64,000 bases of DNA from Trichormus sp. M33_DOE_039 (GCA_015296085.1 DVDT01000105.1:1-64000), one strand, 5' to 3'; positions 24,186 through 35,065 are shown, counted from the stretch's first letter. Numbers and translations are program-made. The notes: generated by a model from the sequence alone, not told the origin.

Positions 24186-26744
24186 ATGTATATCAGTAAC
24201 GTAAAATCACAGAATTTAGTTGTTAATGAGGCTACAGAAATTTACAGAACATCCACGAAAGAGAATAGCTACGTCGAAGTACTGGTAGACTTTCCAGGCA
24301 ATTCAGGACTATTCACGTACCGTTTACCAACACAACTAGAAATTCAACCAGGAGACATATTAAGTGTGCCTTTTGGCGCACAACAAGTGGGAGGAATAGC
24401 CGTCCGGCTATTGAGTCAACCAAGTATCGAGCTACCACCAGAAAAAATTCGAGAAGTAGAAGATGTAGTTAGTTCTGGTTTTTTTAGCAGTGCTTATTGG
24501 GAATTATTAAATAAAGTTGCATCATATTACTATACACCTCTAATACAAGTGATACGCGTGGCATTACCACCAGGATTATTGGGGCGATCGCAACGTCGTA
24601 TCCGGTTAATCATTCAGCAACAAGAGCTATTAACTATCACTGCTTTTTTGAGTCCAACAGCACAGCAAATTCTGCATCTTTTGCAGACTCAAACAGCGAG
24701 GGACTATAGTTTCGCGTATTTACAACAAAAAGTCAAATCTGCTTATCGAGGAGTGCGAGAATTATTGCGAATGGGTTTAGTAGAAAGTTACTTAGAACCG
24801 CCCCGCACCACTAGACCAAAAAGACAAAAAGTAGTGATATTAATTGAGACTCTTGAGAGAGATTTAACCACACGCCAGAGAGAAATTTTAGAAGTATTAC
24901 GAAGACGCGGTGGTGAATTATGGCAAAGCGAATTGCTGCAAATCACAAATGCTAGTTCTTCTATCCTAAAGACGATGGAACAAAAAGGTTACATCGTTAT
25001 AGAAGAACGGGAAATCTTGCGAACAGAACAAGGACAAGCTATAGCTTTAGACAAACCAAAATCTTTGAATTCAGCTCAAGCTCATGCCTTAGAGACTATT
25101 CAAAAGCTAGATGGATTTCATCAAATATTGTTGCATGGGATTACAGGTTCAGGCAAAACAGAAGTATATTTACAAGCGATCGCCCCGCTCATCGCCCAGG
25201 GTAAATCAGCATTAGTTTTAGTCCCAGGAATAGGTCTCACACCCCAACTTACAGATAGGTTTCGCGCTCGTTTTGGGAGTAAAATCAACGTCTATCACAG
25301 TGCATTATCTGAAGGTGAACGCTACGACACCTGGCGACAAATGCTTATAGGTGATCCCCAAATTATTATCGGTACACGCAGTGCCATTTTCGCCCCCTTA
25401 CCCAACCTAGGATTAATCATTCTCGACGAAGAACACGACTCCAGCTTTAAACAAGACTCACCCATCCCCACCTACCACGCCCGCACCGTTGCCCAGTGGC
25501 GTGCAGAATTGGAAAATTGTCCCCTAGTTTTGGGTTCAGCAACACCATCCTTGGAAAGTTGGGTGAATGTGGGGCAGCTTTCAAGGGTAGGAGGAGAGTT
25601 TTTCCCCAATCCCCATTGCCCCTTATCCCCAGAGGGGGCCCCGAGTTCCCCAGTCCCCAGTCAATACCTCTCCCTCCCCGAACGCATCAATTCCCGACCG
25701 TTACCACCAATAGAAATTGTGGATATGCGGCAAGAATTACAAGATGGGAATCGCTCTATATTTAGTAGGTCGCTACAACAAGCTCTACAACAACTCCAAC
25801 AGACAAAGCAACAGGGAATTTTATTTATTCATCGGCGTGGACACAGCACTTTTGTTTCGTGTCGTAGCTGTGGTTATGTTTTGGAATGTCCCCACTGTGA
25901 TGTGTCCTTGTCCTACCATCAAACCGAAGTAGGCGCGCCACAAGTGTTGCGCTGTCATTATTGTAATTATGTGCGATCGCATCCCCAAAACTGCCCTGAA
26001 TGTATGTCCCCTTACCTGAAATTTTTTGGTAGTGGGACTCAGCGAGTCGCCCAGGAATTAAGCCGGCAGTTCCCAGAATTAACTTACATTCGCTTTGATA
26101 GCGATACCACTCGTAACAAAGGCGCGCATCGTACCTTACTTACTAAGTTTGCTAACGGGGAAGCAAATTTATTAGTAGGTACACAAATGCTAACCAAGGG
26201 GTTAGACTTACCCCAAGTCACAGTGGTTGGTGTAGTGGCGGCTGATGGCTTGCTGTATTTGTCAGATTATCGCGCCAATGAACGAGCCTTTCAAACCCTC
26301 ACCCAAGTAGCCGGACGTGCTGGTAGAGGAGATGATCCCGGTAGAGTCATTATGCAAACTTACACCCCCGAACATCCCGTCATTGAGGCAGTAAAAAATC
26401 ACGATTATTACTCCTTTGTGCAAACCGAGTTAGAACAAAGGCAAGCTCTGAATTATCCGCCTATAGGCAGGTTAATTTTATTACGCTTGAGTAGCCTTGA
26501 TCCGATCCAGGTACAGAATACAGCCCAAATAATTGCTACAGCTTTAAGTGCAAAGGAGGAATTTGAAATTTTAGGCCCAGCACCGGCTAGTGTCATGCGA
26601 GTCGCTAACCGTTATCGCTGGCAGATATTGCTAAAATTTGACCCAGAAGCCCTACCACAATTACCAGACTGGGAAGAAGTGCGATCGCTTTGTTGTGATA
26701 GCGTTAGCTTGACGATAGATGTAGATCCAATAAACATTATGTAG
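24186..26744 (+). CDS. priA: primosomal replication restart helicase PriA
   Basis: Superfamily 2 helicase that reloads the replisome at stalled forks. The 852-residue protein has an N-terminal DNA-binding part (YVEVLVDFPGNSGLFTYRLP), Walker A GITGSGKTEVY, DEEH in ILDEEHDSSF, and a Zn module (CRSCGYVLECPHC, CHYCNY, CPEC). Motif V/VI follows as GTQMLTKGLDLP and QVAGRAGRG. Between motif III and the Zn module there is an odd Pro/Ser-rich stretch at about residues 463-494, probably an inserted repeat. ATG 24186 is the only sensible start. It is divergent from the sigma-factor gene. Confidence 0.95.
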   Translation: MYISNVKSQNLVVNEATEIYRTSTKENSYVEVLVDFPGNSGLFTYRLPTQLEIQPGDILSVPFGAQQVGGIAVRLLSQPSIELPPEKIREVEDVVSSGFFSSAYWELLNKVASYYYTPLIQVIRVALPPGLLGRSQRRIRLIIQQQELLTITAFLSPTAQQILHLLQTQTARDYSFAYLQQKVKSAYRGVRELLRMGLVESYLEPPRTTRPKRQKVVILIETLERDLTTRQREILEVLRRRGGELWQSELLQITNASSSILKTMEQKGYIVIEEREILRTEQGQAIALDKPKSLNSAQAHALETIQKLDGFHQILLHGITGSGKTEVYLQAIAPLIAQGKSALVLVPGIGLTPQLTDRFRARFGSKINVYHSALSEGERYDTWRQMLIGDPQIIIGTRSAIFAPLPNLGLIILDEEHDSSFKQDSPIPTYHARTVAQWRAELENCPLVLGSATPSLESWVNVGQLSRVGGEFFPNPHCPLSPEGAPSSPVPSQYLSLPERINSRPLPPIEIVDMRQELQDGNRSIFSRSLQQALQQLQQTKQQGILFIHRRGHSTFVSCRSCGYVLECPHCDVSLSYHQTEVGAPQVLRCHYCNYVRSHPQNCPECMSPYLKFFGSGTQRVAQELSRQFPELTYIRFDSDTTRNKGAHRTLLTKFANGEANLLVGTQMLTKGLDLPQVTVVGVVAADGLLYLSDYRANERAFQTLTQVAGRAGRGDDPGRVIMQTYTPEHPVIEAVKNHDYYSFVQTELEQRQALNYPPIGRLILLRLSSLDPIQVQNTAQIIATALSAKEEFEILGPAPASVMRVANRYRWQILLKFDPEALPQLPDWEEVRSLCCDSVSLTIDVDPINIM

Positions 26745-26830
26745 GGGTATAAGGGCGTAGCTATTGCGGGAAAATTTCTTTCCTTCTAACTCCTGACTTG
26801 AAAGGGGTGTAGGGGTGTAAGGGTATAGGC

Positions 26831-26995
26831 TACGGTGTACACACGAGTCTTATAACCTTGTCCCACACCGTTTTGATCCCCCCTAACCCCCCTTGAAAAA
26901 GGGGGGAAAAAGAATCAAAGTCCCCCTTTTGAAGGGGGATTTAGGGGGATCAAGCCACATTTTGCACTTAGCAACAAAGATGTGTGTACACCGTA
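26831..26995. repeat. nested palindromic, MITE-like element
   Basis: Outer inverted repeats TACGGTGTACACAC (26831-26844) and GTGTGTACACCGTA (26982-26995) are perfect over 14 bp. Inside, 26875-26951 is a 77-bp near-palindrome bounded by GATCCCCCCTAA and TTTAGGGGGATC, a sequence type common in cyanobacterial intergenic regions. No reading frame or target duplication identified. Confidence 0.8.
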
Positions 26996-27002
26996 GGGGT
27001 AT

Positions 27003-27110
27003 AGGGGAGGCAGTTGCGTGGGCGGTGAACCACTTGCGGTGGACTGGTTTCCCGGCATAAGCTGCATTGGTGAACCCGAAGGGGTTTCTCGACTTGAGCA
27101 AACTGCCGTG
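27003..27110. repeat. dispersed repeat copy A (inverted relative to 47590-47790)
   Basis: Contains GGCAGTTGCGTGGGCGGTGA, ACCACTTGCGGTGG and CCCGGCATAAGCTGCATTGG, each found in reverse complement within 47590-47790. The segment GGTTTCTCGACTTGAGCAAA (27083-27102) recurs directly at 51055-51074. Confidence 0.85.
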
Positions 27111-27371
27111 TGTAGGAGAAAGACACCTTTCCTCCTTGACAGTGAAACTTGTTTCATTGGGACTGCCTTCTACCTAAAAATTTAAGTATTCTTGATGCAA
27201 ACTTTAAACATCAACTAAAAAATTATCAAGACCACAAACTGTAAATATAGCTAAATGAACTAGGTGGTGTGAAATATTGCCAAATTGCTCACACTCCTGT
27301 AGGTCAGTAGGTTATTTTTTATCTTTCAGAATTAGCTAGACAGTAGTAGCTGAAAATTGAGTACGAAATAA

Positions 27372-29057
27372 ATGGGACAAGGTTTATTACAAATTAGCTT
27401 AACGCTGTGTATTGTGATAGCAATCACACCCATTTTGGGTAGATACATAGCCCGTGTGTTCCTCGGCGAAAGGACATTATTAGATCGATTCATGAATCCG
27501 ATAGAACGCAGTTTTTATGTGATCACTGGCATTCGCCCAAAAGACGAAATGACGGGTTGGCAATACGCACGAGCGATTATCTACACTAACCTGTGCATGG
27601 GTATTTTCGTATATTTACTGCTATATTTTCAGAGGTTGTTACCTTGGAATCCCAACGGATTCGCTGCTCCTAGTTGGGATATTTTATTGCATACTGTAGT
27701 TTCATTCGTCACTAATACTGATCAACAACACTATACTCCTGAGACAACCCTGAGTTACTTTTCTCAAGTTGCAGCTTTAGGCTTTTTGATGTTCACATCA
27801 GCTGGCACTGGTCTAGCAGTGGGTATCGCCTTCATTCGGGGACTCACAGGCAAAAAACTGGGTAACTTTTATATTGATCTCATCCGGGCCATTACCAGAA
27901 TATTATTGCCCATCTCAGTCATTGGCGCGATCGCCTTAGTTCGTTTAGGTGTACCACAAACATTAGAGCCACCTTTAGCTGTCAGCACCCTAGAGGGAGG
28001 CACACAATATATAGCCAGAGGGCCAGTAGCCTCCTGGGAAATGATCAAAATGTTGGGTGAAAACGGAGGAGGTTTCTTTACTGCTAACTCTGCTCATCCC
28101 TTTGAAAATCCTAACAGTGCCTCTAACTTCATTGAACTCATCGCCATGATTGCGATCCCATCTGCCATGATTTACGCCTATGGTGTATTTGCCAAAAACA
28201 TGAAACAGGCATGGCTACTGTTTTGGATGATATTTGTTGTGTTTGTCATCCTAGTTTGGGTAGCAGCTGGCGGCGAAGTACAAGGCAATCCCCTAGTTAA
28301 TGGCACATTAGGTGTAGAACAGCCGAATTTAGAAGGGAAAGAAATCAGATTTGGCTGGGCGCAGACAGCATTATGGGCAGTCACAACCACCACCACCATG
28401 ACAGGTGCAGTCAACGGAATGCACGATTCCTTAATGCCATCAGGAATATTAGCCACATTATTTAGCTTATTCCTACAAATTATTTGGGGTGGTCAAGGAA
28501 CAGGCACGGCTTATCTTTTCGTTTATCTGATTCTCACCGTATTTCTTACTGGCTTAATGGTGGGACGCACCCCAGAAATTTTTGGTCGCAAAATCGAAAA
28601 ACGCGAAATCGTCCTCGCCAGCGTCGTCTTGCTCATTCACCCCATCTTAGTATTAATTCCCAGTGCGATCGCACTAGCGTATCCCTTTTCCCTTTCCGGT
28701 ATTACCAACACCGGCTTTCATGGTATTTCCCAAGTAGTTTATGAGTATGCGTCAGCTAGTGCCAACAACGGTTCTGGCTTAGAAGGACTCGCCGATAACA
28801 CCCTGTGGTGGAACTTAAGCACCAGCATCACCATTGTTGCCGGACGCTATATTCCAATGATTGCCGTCTTACTGTTAGCTGATAATATGTCTCGCAAGCA
28901 AACAGTACCCGAAAGCCCTGGCACACTCAAAACTGATTCCTTAATATTTACAACAGTTACAGCCGGCATCGTCCTGATTTTAGGAGTGTTAACATTCTTC
29001 CCAGTGTTAGCACTAGGCCCCATTGCTGAAGGGTTTAAACTAGCATCTGGCAATTAG
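27372..29057 (+). CDS. kdpA: potassium-transporting ATPase subunit KdpA
   Basis: K+-selective channel-like subunit of the high-affinity KdpFABC pump in the cytoplasmic membrane. The 561-residue polytopic protein has the repeated pore loops of the family: TNTDQQHY...[49 protein letters not shown], and [15 protein letters not shown] 27372 gives [10 protein letters not shown]. kdpB and kdpC follow on the same strand, each after a gap containing dispersed repeats. No KdpF-like short hydrophobic gene is seen upstream. Confidence 0.96.
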   Translation: MGQGLLQISLTLCIVIAITPILGRYIARVFLGERTLLDRFMNPIERSFYVITGIRPKDEMTGWQYARAIIYTNLCMGIFVYLLLYFQRLLPWNPNGFAAPSWDILLHTVVSFVTNTDQQHYTPETTLSYFSQVAALGFLMFTSAGTGLAVGIAFIRGLTGKKLGNFYIDLIRAITRILLPISVIGAIALVRLGVPQTLEPPLAVSTLEGGTQYIARGPVASWEMIKMLGENGGGFFTANSAHPFENPNSASNFIELIAMIAIPSAMIYAYGVFAKNMKQAWLLFWMIFVVFVILVWVAAGGEVQGNPLVNGTLGVEQPNLEGKEIRFGWAQTALWAVTTTTTMTGAVNGMHDSLMPSGILATLFSLFLQIIWGGQGTGTAYLFVYLILTVFLTGLMVGRTPEIFGRKIEKREIVLASVVLLIHPILVLIPSAIALAYPFSLSGITNTGFHGISQVVYEYASASANNGSGLEGLADNTLWWNLSTSITIVAGRYIPMIAVLLLADNMSRKQTVPESPGTLKTDSLIFTTVTAGIVLILGVLTFFPVLALGPIAEGFKLASGN

Positions 29058-29129
29058 AAGAGGCGGGTAGGGAGCAAGGGAACAGAGGAAGTAGACAAAG
29101 TAAAATCTTTCCCAATGACCGCAGCTGCT

Positions 29130-29290
29130 CCACTTGGAGAGAAGTCAGAGCGGATGTTTCCTCCGCTCTGAACTTCGGGGGAAACCCCTTCCCTGCGGGA
29201 CGCTCCGCGTTCGCAGAGCGTCTCTTAGAGAAGACCGCACTGCCTCTCCCATGCCCCATGTCCCATGCCCAATTCCCAATCTCCAATCCC
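29130..29290. repeat. dispersed repeat between kdpA and kdpB
   Basis: Contains GAGAAGTCAGAGCGGATG, AACTTCGGGGGAAACCCC and the 27-bp segment 29178-29204, which is identical to 31653-31679. It ends in C-rich tandem-like runs (CCCATGTCCCATGCCC). Related sequence occurs at 47511-47550. Confidence 0.85.
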
Positions 29291-29294
29291 CAAT

Positions 29295-31379
29295 ATGAAT
29301 CCAGTTGCACCTACCCCCAAAACGAAATCTCGCCGTCAAGCCCGTAAACAAGGCAGAATTAAAGCTAGTGGGATTTACTTCAGAGCCATTGCAGATGCTT
29401 TCATCAAGTTCAATCCCAAATCTGCCATCAAAAACCCGGTGATGTTTTTGGTTTGGGTGGGTACACTCATCACTTTAGCTGCCACAATTGATCCCAATCT
29501 ATTTGGAGAAACACAACAGCAAAACCCCCAACTGTTCAACGGCATCTTAACAGGGGTATTATTCTTCACTGTTTGGTTTGCTAACTTCGCTGAAGCTTTA
29601 GCTGAAGGACGCGGTAAAGCCCAAGCTGATGCTTTGCGTTCTACTAAATCAGAAACCCCAGCCAAAAAACTCTCTCCCGATGGCACAATCACCGAAGTCC
29701 CTGCTACTAGCCTCAGACAAGGTGACACCATCTACCTAGTTGCAGGAGATATCATTCCCGCTGATGGGGAAGTCATAATGGGCGTGGCTTCCGTTGATGA
29801 ATCTGCCATCACTGGGGAATCTGCTCCAGTCTTAAAAGAATCCGGCTCAGATATTGCTAGTTCAGTGACGGGTGGGACACGCATCCTCTCCGATGAATTG
29901 ATAGTTCGCATTACCGCCGACCCAGGCAAAGGTTTTATTGACCGGATGATTGCCCTAGTAGAAGGGGCAGAACGCAGCAAAACCCCCAATGAAATTGCCC
30001 TGACGGTATTATTAGCCGTGTTGAGTTTGGTTTTTCTGTTCGTTATCGCTACCTTACCTGCCTTTGCCTACTATGCGGATAGTCCCGTCAGTGTGCCAAT
30101 TTTAGTTGCCTTACTTGTAGCCTTAATCCCTACAACCATTGGTGGTTTACTTAGTGCCATAGGTATCGCTGGTATGGATAGAGTTGCCCAATTTAATGTC
30201 ATTGCTACATCAGGTAAAGCTGTAGAAGCTTGTGGAGATATTAATACCTTAGTTCTCGATAAAACAGGAACAATTACCTTAGGGAATCGCTTGGCGGAAG
30301 AATTTATCCCCATTAACGGTCATGTAATAGAGGAAATTGCCAGTATAGCCTGGGTAGCTAGTATCTTTGATGACACACCTGAAGGTAAATCGATTGTTCG
30401 TCTCGCCGAAAAGTTGGGTGCAAGATTCGACTTCGACTTCAACCAAGCTCAAGGAGTAGAATTTTCTGCCAAAACCCGCATGAGTGGGACTAATTTACCA
30501 GGCGGAAGAGAAGCACGTAAAGGCGCAGTGGGAGCAATTAAAGGATTTGTCCGTTCCCGGAATGGTCAAATTCCCATAGACTTAGATGCTGCCTACGAAA
30601 AGGTTTCTCACCAGGGTGGTACACCCTTAGCGGTGTGCTTAGATAATGAAATTTACGGGGTCGTCTATCTTAAAGATATTGTTAAACCCGGTATCCGCGA
30701 TCGCTTTGACCAATTGCGCCGCATGGGAGTACGTACCATCATGCTCACAGGCGACAACCATATTACAGCTGCTGTCATCGCTCAAGAAGCGGGCGTGGAT
30801 GAATATATTGCCGAAGCCACACCAGAAGATAAAATTAGTGTGATTCAACGAGAACAAGCCCAAGGCAAACTTGTCGCCATGACAGGAGACGGCACAAATG
30901 ACGCACCAGCCCTAGCTCAAGCGAATGTTGGTGTAGCCATGAATACAGGTACACAAGCCGCCAAAGAAGCCGCCAACATGGTAGATTTGGACTCTGATCC
31001 CACCAAATTAATTGATATTGTCAGTATTGGTAAACAGTTGCTCATTACACGGGGAGCATTAACAACCTTTTCCATTGCGAATGATATTGCCAAGTATTTT
31101 GCCATTCTCCCAGTTATATTCATGGGAGCTAATCTGCAAAGTCTGAATGTGATGAACTTGACTAGTACTAAATCGGCGGTACTATCAGCATTAATTTACA
31201 ACGCTTTGATCATTCCCGCCTTAATTCCTTTAGCTTTAAAAGGTGTGAAGTTTAGGCCTCTCACCGCTAATGAGTTGCTACAACGAAACATCTTGATTTA
31301 TGGCTTAGGTGGAGTGATTGCACCATTCATCGCTATTAAATTGTTAGATATGCTGATGACCGTAGCGGGACTAGCTTAA
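29295..31379 (+). CDS. kdpB: potassium-transporting ATPase subunit KdpB
   Basis: Catalytic P-type ATPase subunit of the Kdp pump, 694 residues. It shows [10 protein letters not shown] in the actuator, phosphorylation site [21 protein letters not shown] and [20 protein letters not shown], plus the membrane segment [23 protein letters not shown] 29295 (MNPVAPTPK) is preferred; the frame extends 10 codons upstream, but those codons come from the repeat. The 237-bp gap to kdpA and 354-bp gap to kdpC are unusually long for a kdp operon. Confidence 0.96.
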   Translation: MNPVAPTPKTKSRRQARKQGRIKASGIYFRAIADAFIKFNPKSAIKNPVMFLVWVGTLITLAATIDPNLFGETQQQNPQLFNGILTGVLFFTVWFANFAEALAEGRGKAQADALRSTKSETPAKKLSPDGTITEVPATSLRQGDTIYLVAGDIIPADGEVIMGVASVDESAITGESAPVLKESGSDIASSVTGGTRILSDELIVRITADPGKGFIDRMIALVEGAERSKTPNEIALTVLLAVLSLVFLFVIATLPAFAYYADSPVSVPILVALLVALIPTTIGGLLSAIGIAGMDRVAQFNVIATSGKAVEACGDINTLVLDKTGTITLGNRLAEEFIPINGHVIEEIASIAWVASIFDDTPEGKSIVRLAEKLGARFDFDFNQAQGVEFSAKTRMSGTNLPGGREARKGAVGAIKGFVRSRNGQIPIDLDAAYEKVSHQGGTPLAVCLDNEIYGVVYLKDIVKPGIRDRFDQLRRMGVRTIMLTGDNHITAAVIAQEAGVDEYIAEATPEDKISVIQREQAQGKLVAMTGDGTNDAPALAQANVGVAMNTGTQAAKEAANMVDLDSDPTKLIDIVSIGKQLLITRGALTTFSIANDIAKYFAILPVIFMGANLQSLNVMNLTSTKSAVLSALIYNALIIPALIPLALKGVKFRPLTANELLQRNILIYGLGGVIAPFIAIKLLDMLMTVAGLA

Positions 31380-31733
31380 AAGGCAAAAGTAAACAGTAAA
31401 AATGTAAAAAAAGAAATAATTTTATTTGGTTGGGCGGTTATACAGTTAGAAAGTATGAATAAGAAAATTAAGTATAACAACGTAAATATTTGCAGTTAGC
31501 ATCTAGCATAAAGCGGAGAATAAAGAGAATTTTAGATTGATTTCCCAGTCTCCTTTCTCTTTCAGAGACGCTAACGTGAACGGAGTAATGCTCCTAACCT
31601 CGCTAACCCTGCGCTAATGTCAGTCGCACCCATCCAGGGAAGCAACCTACATGGGGAAACCCCTTCCCTGCGGGACGCTTCTCATAGAGAAGACCTCGCT
31701 GACTCACCAGTCCCCAGTTCCCAGCCCCCACAT
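31380..31733. repeat. gap between kdpB and kdpC with dispersed repeat
   Basis: The first ~180 bp are AT-rich without a gene start; a short open stretch from about 31390 lacks ATG, so I cannot support a KdpF/KdpG-like gene. From ~31560 comes repeat sequence, including 31653-31679, identical to 29178-29204. It ends in TCCCCAGTTCCCAGCCCCCA just before the kdpC ATG. Confidence 0.75.
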
Positions 31734-32336
31734 ATGTCTTTCATTCGAGAAATCATTAAAGCAATTCGGATTACTCTTGTACTGTGGTTAGTCACAGCTA
31801 TCATTTATCCCCTAGCTGTCTTAGTTATTGGTCAAGGTTTATTTTCATCTCAAGCTAACGGTAGCATCATGCAAAACATCGATGCTCAACCAATAGGTTC
31901 AGCCTTAATTGGTCAAGTATTTACTTCCGATAAATATTTTCACGGTCGTCCTAGTTCAATTAGATACTCTCAAGGACGGAAAGCCAAGCCAACTGGCATA
32001 TCAGGCACTAGCAATCTCGCTCCCAGCAATCCAGAATTAATTAATCGTGTCATCGAAAAAGCTAATCAACTCCAAGACGAAAATATTCAACCTCTAGCTG
32101 ATTTAATTTATACTTCTGGGTCTGGATTAGATCCCCATATTTCTGTTAATGCTGCTAGACAACAGGTAGAGCGCGTTGCTCGCGCTCGTGATGTTCCAGA
32201 AAATGACATTCTACCTCTTATTAATAAATACACTGATGGCAGATTTTTAGGAATTTTCGGTGAACCAGGAGTTAATGTTCTGCGGTTAAATTATGATCTT
32301 GATTTGCAAGATATTAACCGTCAAAATCGCCCGTAA
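31734..32336 (+). CDS. kdpC: potassium-transporting ATPase subunit KdpC
   Basis: Single-span accessory subunit of the Kdp pump, 200 residues. An N-terminal membrane helix (ITLVLWLVTAIIYPLAVLVI) is followed by the family motifs SALIGQVFTSDKYFHGRPS, SNLAPSNP and SGSGLDPHISVNAARQQVER. ATG 31734 (MSFIREII) is the true start; the open frame reaches 39 codons upstream into repeat sequence. No kdpD or kdpE follows in this window. A hairpin at 32361-32387 follows the gene. Confidence 0.95.
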   Translation: MSFIREIIKAIRITLVLWLVTAIIYPLAVLVIGQGLFSSQANGSIMQNIDAQPIGSALIGQVFTSDKYFHGRPSSIRYSQGRKAKPTGISGTSNLAPSNPELINRVIEKANQLQDENIQPLADLIYTSGSGLDPHISVNAARQQVERVARARDVPENDILPLINKYTDGRFLGIFGEPGVNVLRLNYDLDLQDINRQNRP

Positions 32337-32360
32337 TATTATTGTTTGTGAGATCGAATT

Positions 32361-32387
32361 ACCCCAGTTTCTCAACGAAACTGGGGT
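32361..32387 (+). terminator. terminator-like hairpin after kdpC
   Basis: Arms ACCCCAGTTTC and GAAACTGGGGT around a 5-nt loop. The stem is nearly that of the dnaK hairpin (385-421), but it lacks a good T-run, so termination may be weak. Confidence 0.55.
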
Positions 32388-32535
32388 AAATAAAAATTAT
32401 CTCCAGATACTTAATAGCATACTGGAGAGATAATCATGAATATGATCTCTTAACTAATCTCTTTGTCCTAGCCAGATTTACTACAAATACAATCTATACT
32501 TGGTTTGGCTAGCCCAACATACTTCCAATCGAAGA

Positions 32536-33303
32536 TTACTTAGCATTTTGCAACTTTTGTCTGCGGCGTTGGTACATGAACATACCACCCACAGCTAACA
32601 TACCCAAGGTAACACCAGGTTCAGGAGTGGATTGGGATTCAAACTTACCAGTACCAAGGTGAAATGTGTGGTTATCACTTTCAAAACCACCCCCTCCTAC
32701 TTGAGAAAGTTTGATTTCATCAAAGTTGTCAGTTATACCTTCGGAGAAAAACTCAAAGAAGCCATTCTTTTGCTCACTCATGTTGATACCTACAACAGTA
32801 GCAATTGCGTTCAACTGCTCGTAGTCCCATTTTGCAACTGTTACTCCTCCCTTGAGTAATTCAAAGGTATTGCCAGTGCTTAAAGCACCTGCATCAAGAC
32901 CAAAATAATTGAAAATGCCTCCATCTTTGGCTTTGATGCTAACAGAGTTACCTTCAAATACTGCTAAATATTTGCTCTGATTTACTTCCCCATTTACACC
33001 AGCAGGGGCCCATTGATCATTAAATATACCTGTACTTCCAGGACTGGTGGCATAGCTACCAGAGGAAAAGGTGTACTGTACTAGATCATTGCCTGTGAAG
33101 TTTGTGGAATTATTGAAATCAATAGTTGTAAATCCACTAGTGTTGACGTTTTGAGAGAAAGCACCTTCATTCGTTACACCTACTGTACGGTAAGCACCAG
33201 GGGTGTAGCTCAAGTTAATAGCATGGGCAGAACCAGCATAAGCTAAAGGAGCGATCGCTGATGCAGAGAGAGCAGCGAAACAAGCAATTTTTTTGAGAAA
33301 CAT
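32536..33303 (-). CDS. PEP-CTERM sorting-domain exported protein
   Basis: A 255-residue secreted protein. It has a signal peptide (MFLKKIACFAALSASAIAPL, then AYAG), a beta-rich middle (FTTIDFNNST..., GIFNYFGLDAG, EFFSEGITDNFDEIKLSQVG) and the C-terminal sorting signal STPEPGVTLGMLAVGG ending in YQRRRQKLQ. PEP-CTERM proteins are processed by an exosortase and reach the cell surface or exopolysaccharide. The middle domain resembles other cyanobacterial PEP-CTERM proteins, but I do not know its ligand. ATG 33303 starts the signal peptide. Confidence 0.9.
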   Translation of the reverse strand: MFLKKIACFAALSASAIAPLAYAGSAHAINLSYTPGAYRTVGVTNEGAFSQNVNTSGFTTIDFNNSTNFTGNDLVQYTFSSGSYATSPGSTGIFNDQWAPAGVNGEVNQSKYLAVFEGNSVSIKAKDGGIFNYFGLDAGALSTGNTFELLKGGVTVAKWDYEQLNAIATVVGINMSEQKNGFFEFFSEGITDNFDEIKLSQVGGGGFESDNHTFHLGTGKFESQSTPEPGVTLGMLAVGGMFMYQRRRQKLQNAK

Positions 33304-33821
33304 TTTTTTGAGTTCACGTATGTTGTTGTTCAATAAGTCAATTTTGTAACTAATTTTTACTAAAACACAGGATGTAATTACTAGATTTTGATTAATAACT
33401 CAAAGGCAGCATTTGGTATTTTTTGTAATAGCCTTTGAAGATAAAAATAGTGTGATTACCGAAAAAAGATGTAAAAATAATATTGATTTTTGCAGGAATT
33501 ATGAAATTCCTATGAAATAACCTGTGGCGATTAAAAATATTGTGTTGTGCATGGCAGTAAATTAAAGAACAGATAAAATTTGCAGCCATTGATAAATGAA
33601 CAATATTCAAGAGTCTTCGCCAGTACTCAAAGGTGAATGAGCGTGATCAATGAACTATCTGTGTTTTGACATGGATAAGGGTATCAACTAAACTACTACA
33701 CGACGGTACAAGACAGAAATCAAACACTATTCAAAATCGTTCCTATATCTATCTACAGCGTCAGTACTTTATCGCTTGCCTTTCAACGTTTACTTTTGCC
33801 TATTTATCAGAGGCTATGTTT
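33304..33821. other. divergent intergenic region PEP-CTERM / anmK
   Basis: About 500 bp, AT-rich, presumed to hold both promoters. Reading frames in it look spurious; the anmK frame is open through the last ~150 bp, but without family-like sequence. Confidence 0.5.
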
Positions 33822-35009
33822 ATGCAACAAACTAGACAAAATGCTGCACCTACCCGTGTGATTGGTTTGATAAGTGGTACATCTGTAGATGGTATAGATG
33901 CCGCCTTGGTAGAAATTTCTGGTACAGATTTGGATCTGCAAATAGATTTGCTGGTGGGAGAGACCTATCCCTATTCTGGAGAACTCAGAGAAAAAATCTT
34001 GGCGGTTTGTGCAGGTGCAGCCATCTCAATGGCAGAATTAGCAGAGTTAGATGATGCGATCGCCCAAAATTTTGCCCAAGCTGCTCAAAATATTCAAAAA
34101 GACTACAAATCAGCCACCCTAATTGGTTCTCATGGTCAAACTGTATATCATCGACCACCTGAACGTCAGGGAGTGGGGAAGCACTCTCTGGGTTATAGTT
34201 TGCAACTGGGTCGTGGTGATTTAATTGCACATCTCACAAAAATTACTACTGTTAGTAATTTTCGTGTGGCCGATATTGCTGTTGGCGGTCACGGCGCACC
34301 GCTTGTACCCAGAGTTGATGCCTTTTTACTCAGTCATCCCCAAGAGGGGCGTTGCATTCAAAATGTTGGCGGTATTGGTAATGTAGCTTATATTCCCCCC
34401 CGGCGTGACGATTGGTTGCAGAAAATTCGCGGTTGGGATACTGGCCCCGGTAATAGTTTGCTTGATTTAGCGGTGGAGCAATTAACAGACGGTGCGAAAA
34501 CCTATGATGAAGATGGTAAGTGGGCGGCTAGCGGTAATCCCTGCTATCCTTTAGTGGAACAATGGCTGACTCAAGAATATTTCCATCTCTACCCCCCCAA
34601 ATCCACCGGTCGAGAGTTATTTGGTGTAGATTATCTGCATCAATGTTTCCAAGATGCTCAACCATATGAACTTAGCCCAGCTGATATGCTGGCAACACTC
34701 ACAGAACTAACCGCTGCTTCTATTGCTCATAGTTACCGTACATTCTTACCAGAAATGCCAAACCGCGTCTTTTTATGTGGTGGTGGTAGCCGGAATCTGT
34801 ATTTGCAGCACAGACTACAGTCCTTGTTGGGAGAAATACCAGTTTTAACTACCGATGACGTGGGTTTGAATGCCAATTTTAAAGAAGCGATCGCTTTTGC
34901 GGTGTTAGCCTACTGGCGACAGTTGCAACTTCCAGGAAACTTACCTGCGGCTACAGGCGCACCATACGAAGTCTTGTTAGGAGAAGTTCATCAAGCTACA
35001 GCCAAATAA
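33822..35009 (+). CDS. anmK: anhydro-N-acetylmuramic acid kinase
   Basis: Peptidoglycan recycling enzyme that opens and phosphorylates 1,6-anhydro-MurNAc to MurNAc-6-phosphate. The 395-residue product starts near [20 protein letters not shown], the ATP-binding fingerprint, and has [36 protein letters not shown] and [15 protein letters not shown] 33822 is 8 bases after AGAGG; ATG 33816 is almost equally possible. The open frame extends much further upstream without homology-like sequence. Confidence 0.93.
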   Translation: MQQTRQNAAPTRVIGLISGTSVDGIDAALVEISGTDLDLQIDLLVGETYPYSGELREKILAVCAGAAISMAELAELDDAIAQNFAQAAQNIQKDYKSATLIGSHGQTVYHRPPERQGVGKHSLGYSLQLGRGDLIAHLTKITTVSNFRVADIAVGGHGAPLVPRVDAFLLSHPQEGRCIQNVGGIGNVAYIPPRRDDWLQKIRGWDTGPGNSLLDLAVEQLTDGAKTYDEDGKWAASGNPCYPLVEQWLTQEYFHLYPPKSTGRELFGVDYLHQCFQDAQPYELSPADMLATLTELTAASIAHSYRTFLPEMPNRVFLCGGGSRNLYLQHRLQSLLGEIPVLTTDDVGLNANFKEAIAFAVLAYWRQLQLPGNLPAATGAPYEVLLGEVHQATAK

Positions 35010-35065
35010 TTTTAGATGTAGTAATGCCCGTGAAGCCACGAAAACACTCTGGTGAATGAGTTTTG

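Larger units (their letters stand above)
26745..27371. other. repeat-filled gap between priA and kdpA
   Basis: This 627-bp gap contains runs of the GGGGTGTAGGGGTGTAAGGG type, a nested palindromic element (26831-26995) and part of a dispersed repeat (27003-27110). Short frames here are made of repeat sequence. The last 250 bp are AT-rich and should hold the kdp promoter. Confidence 0.7.

Noticed and set aside
26875-27130. Frames through the palindromic element before kdpA
   Set aside because: The peptides (NPPSKGGL and similar) are translations of GATCCCCC-type repeats, not genes.
31390-31486. Possible KdpF/KdpG-like short frame between kdpB and kdpC
   Set aside because: The open stretch (KKEIILFGWAVIQLES) lacks an ATG/GTG start with a ribosome site and is only weakly hydrophobic.
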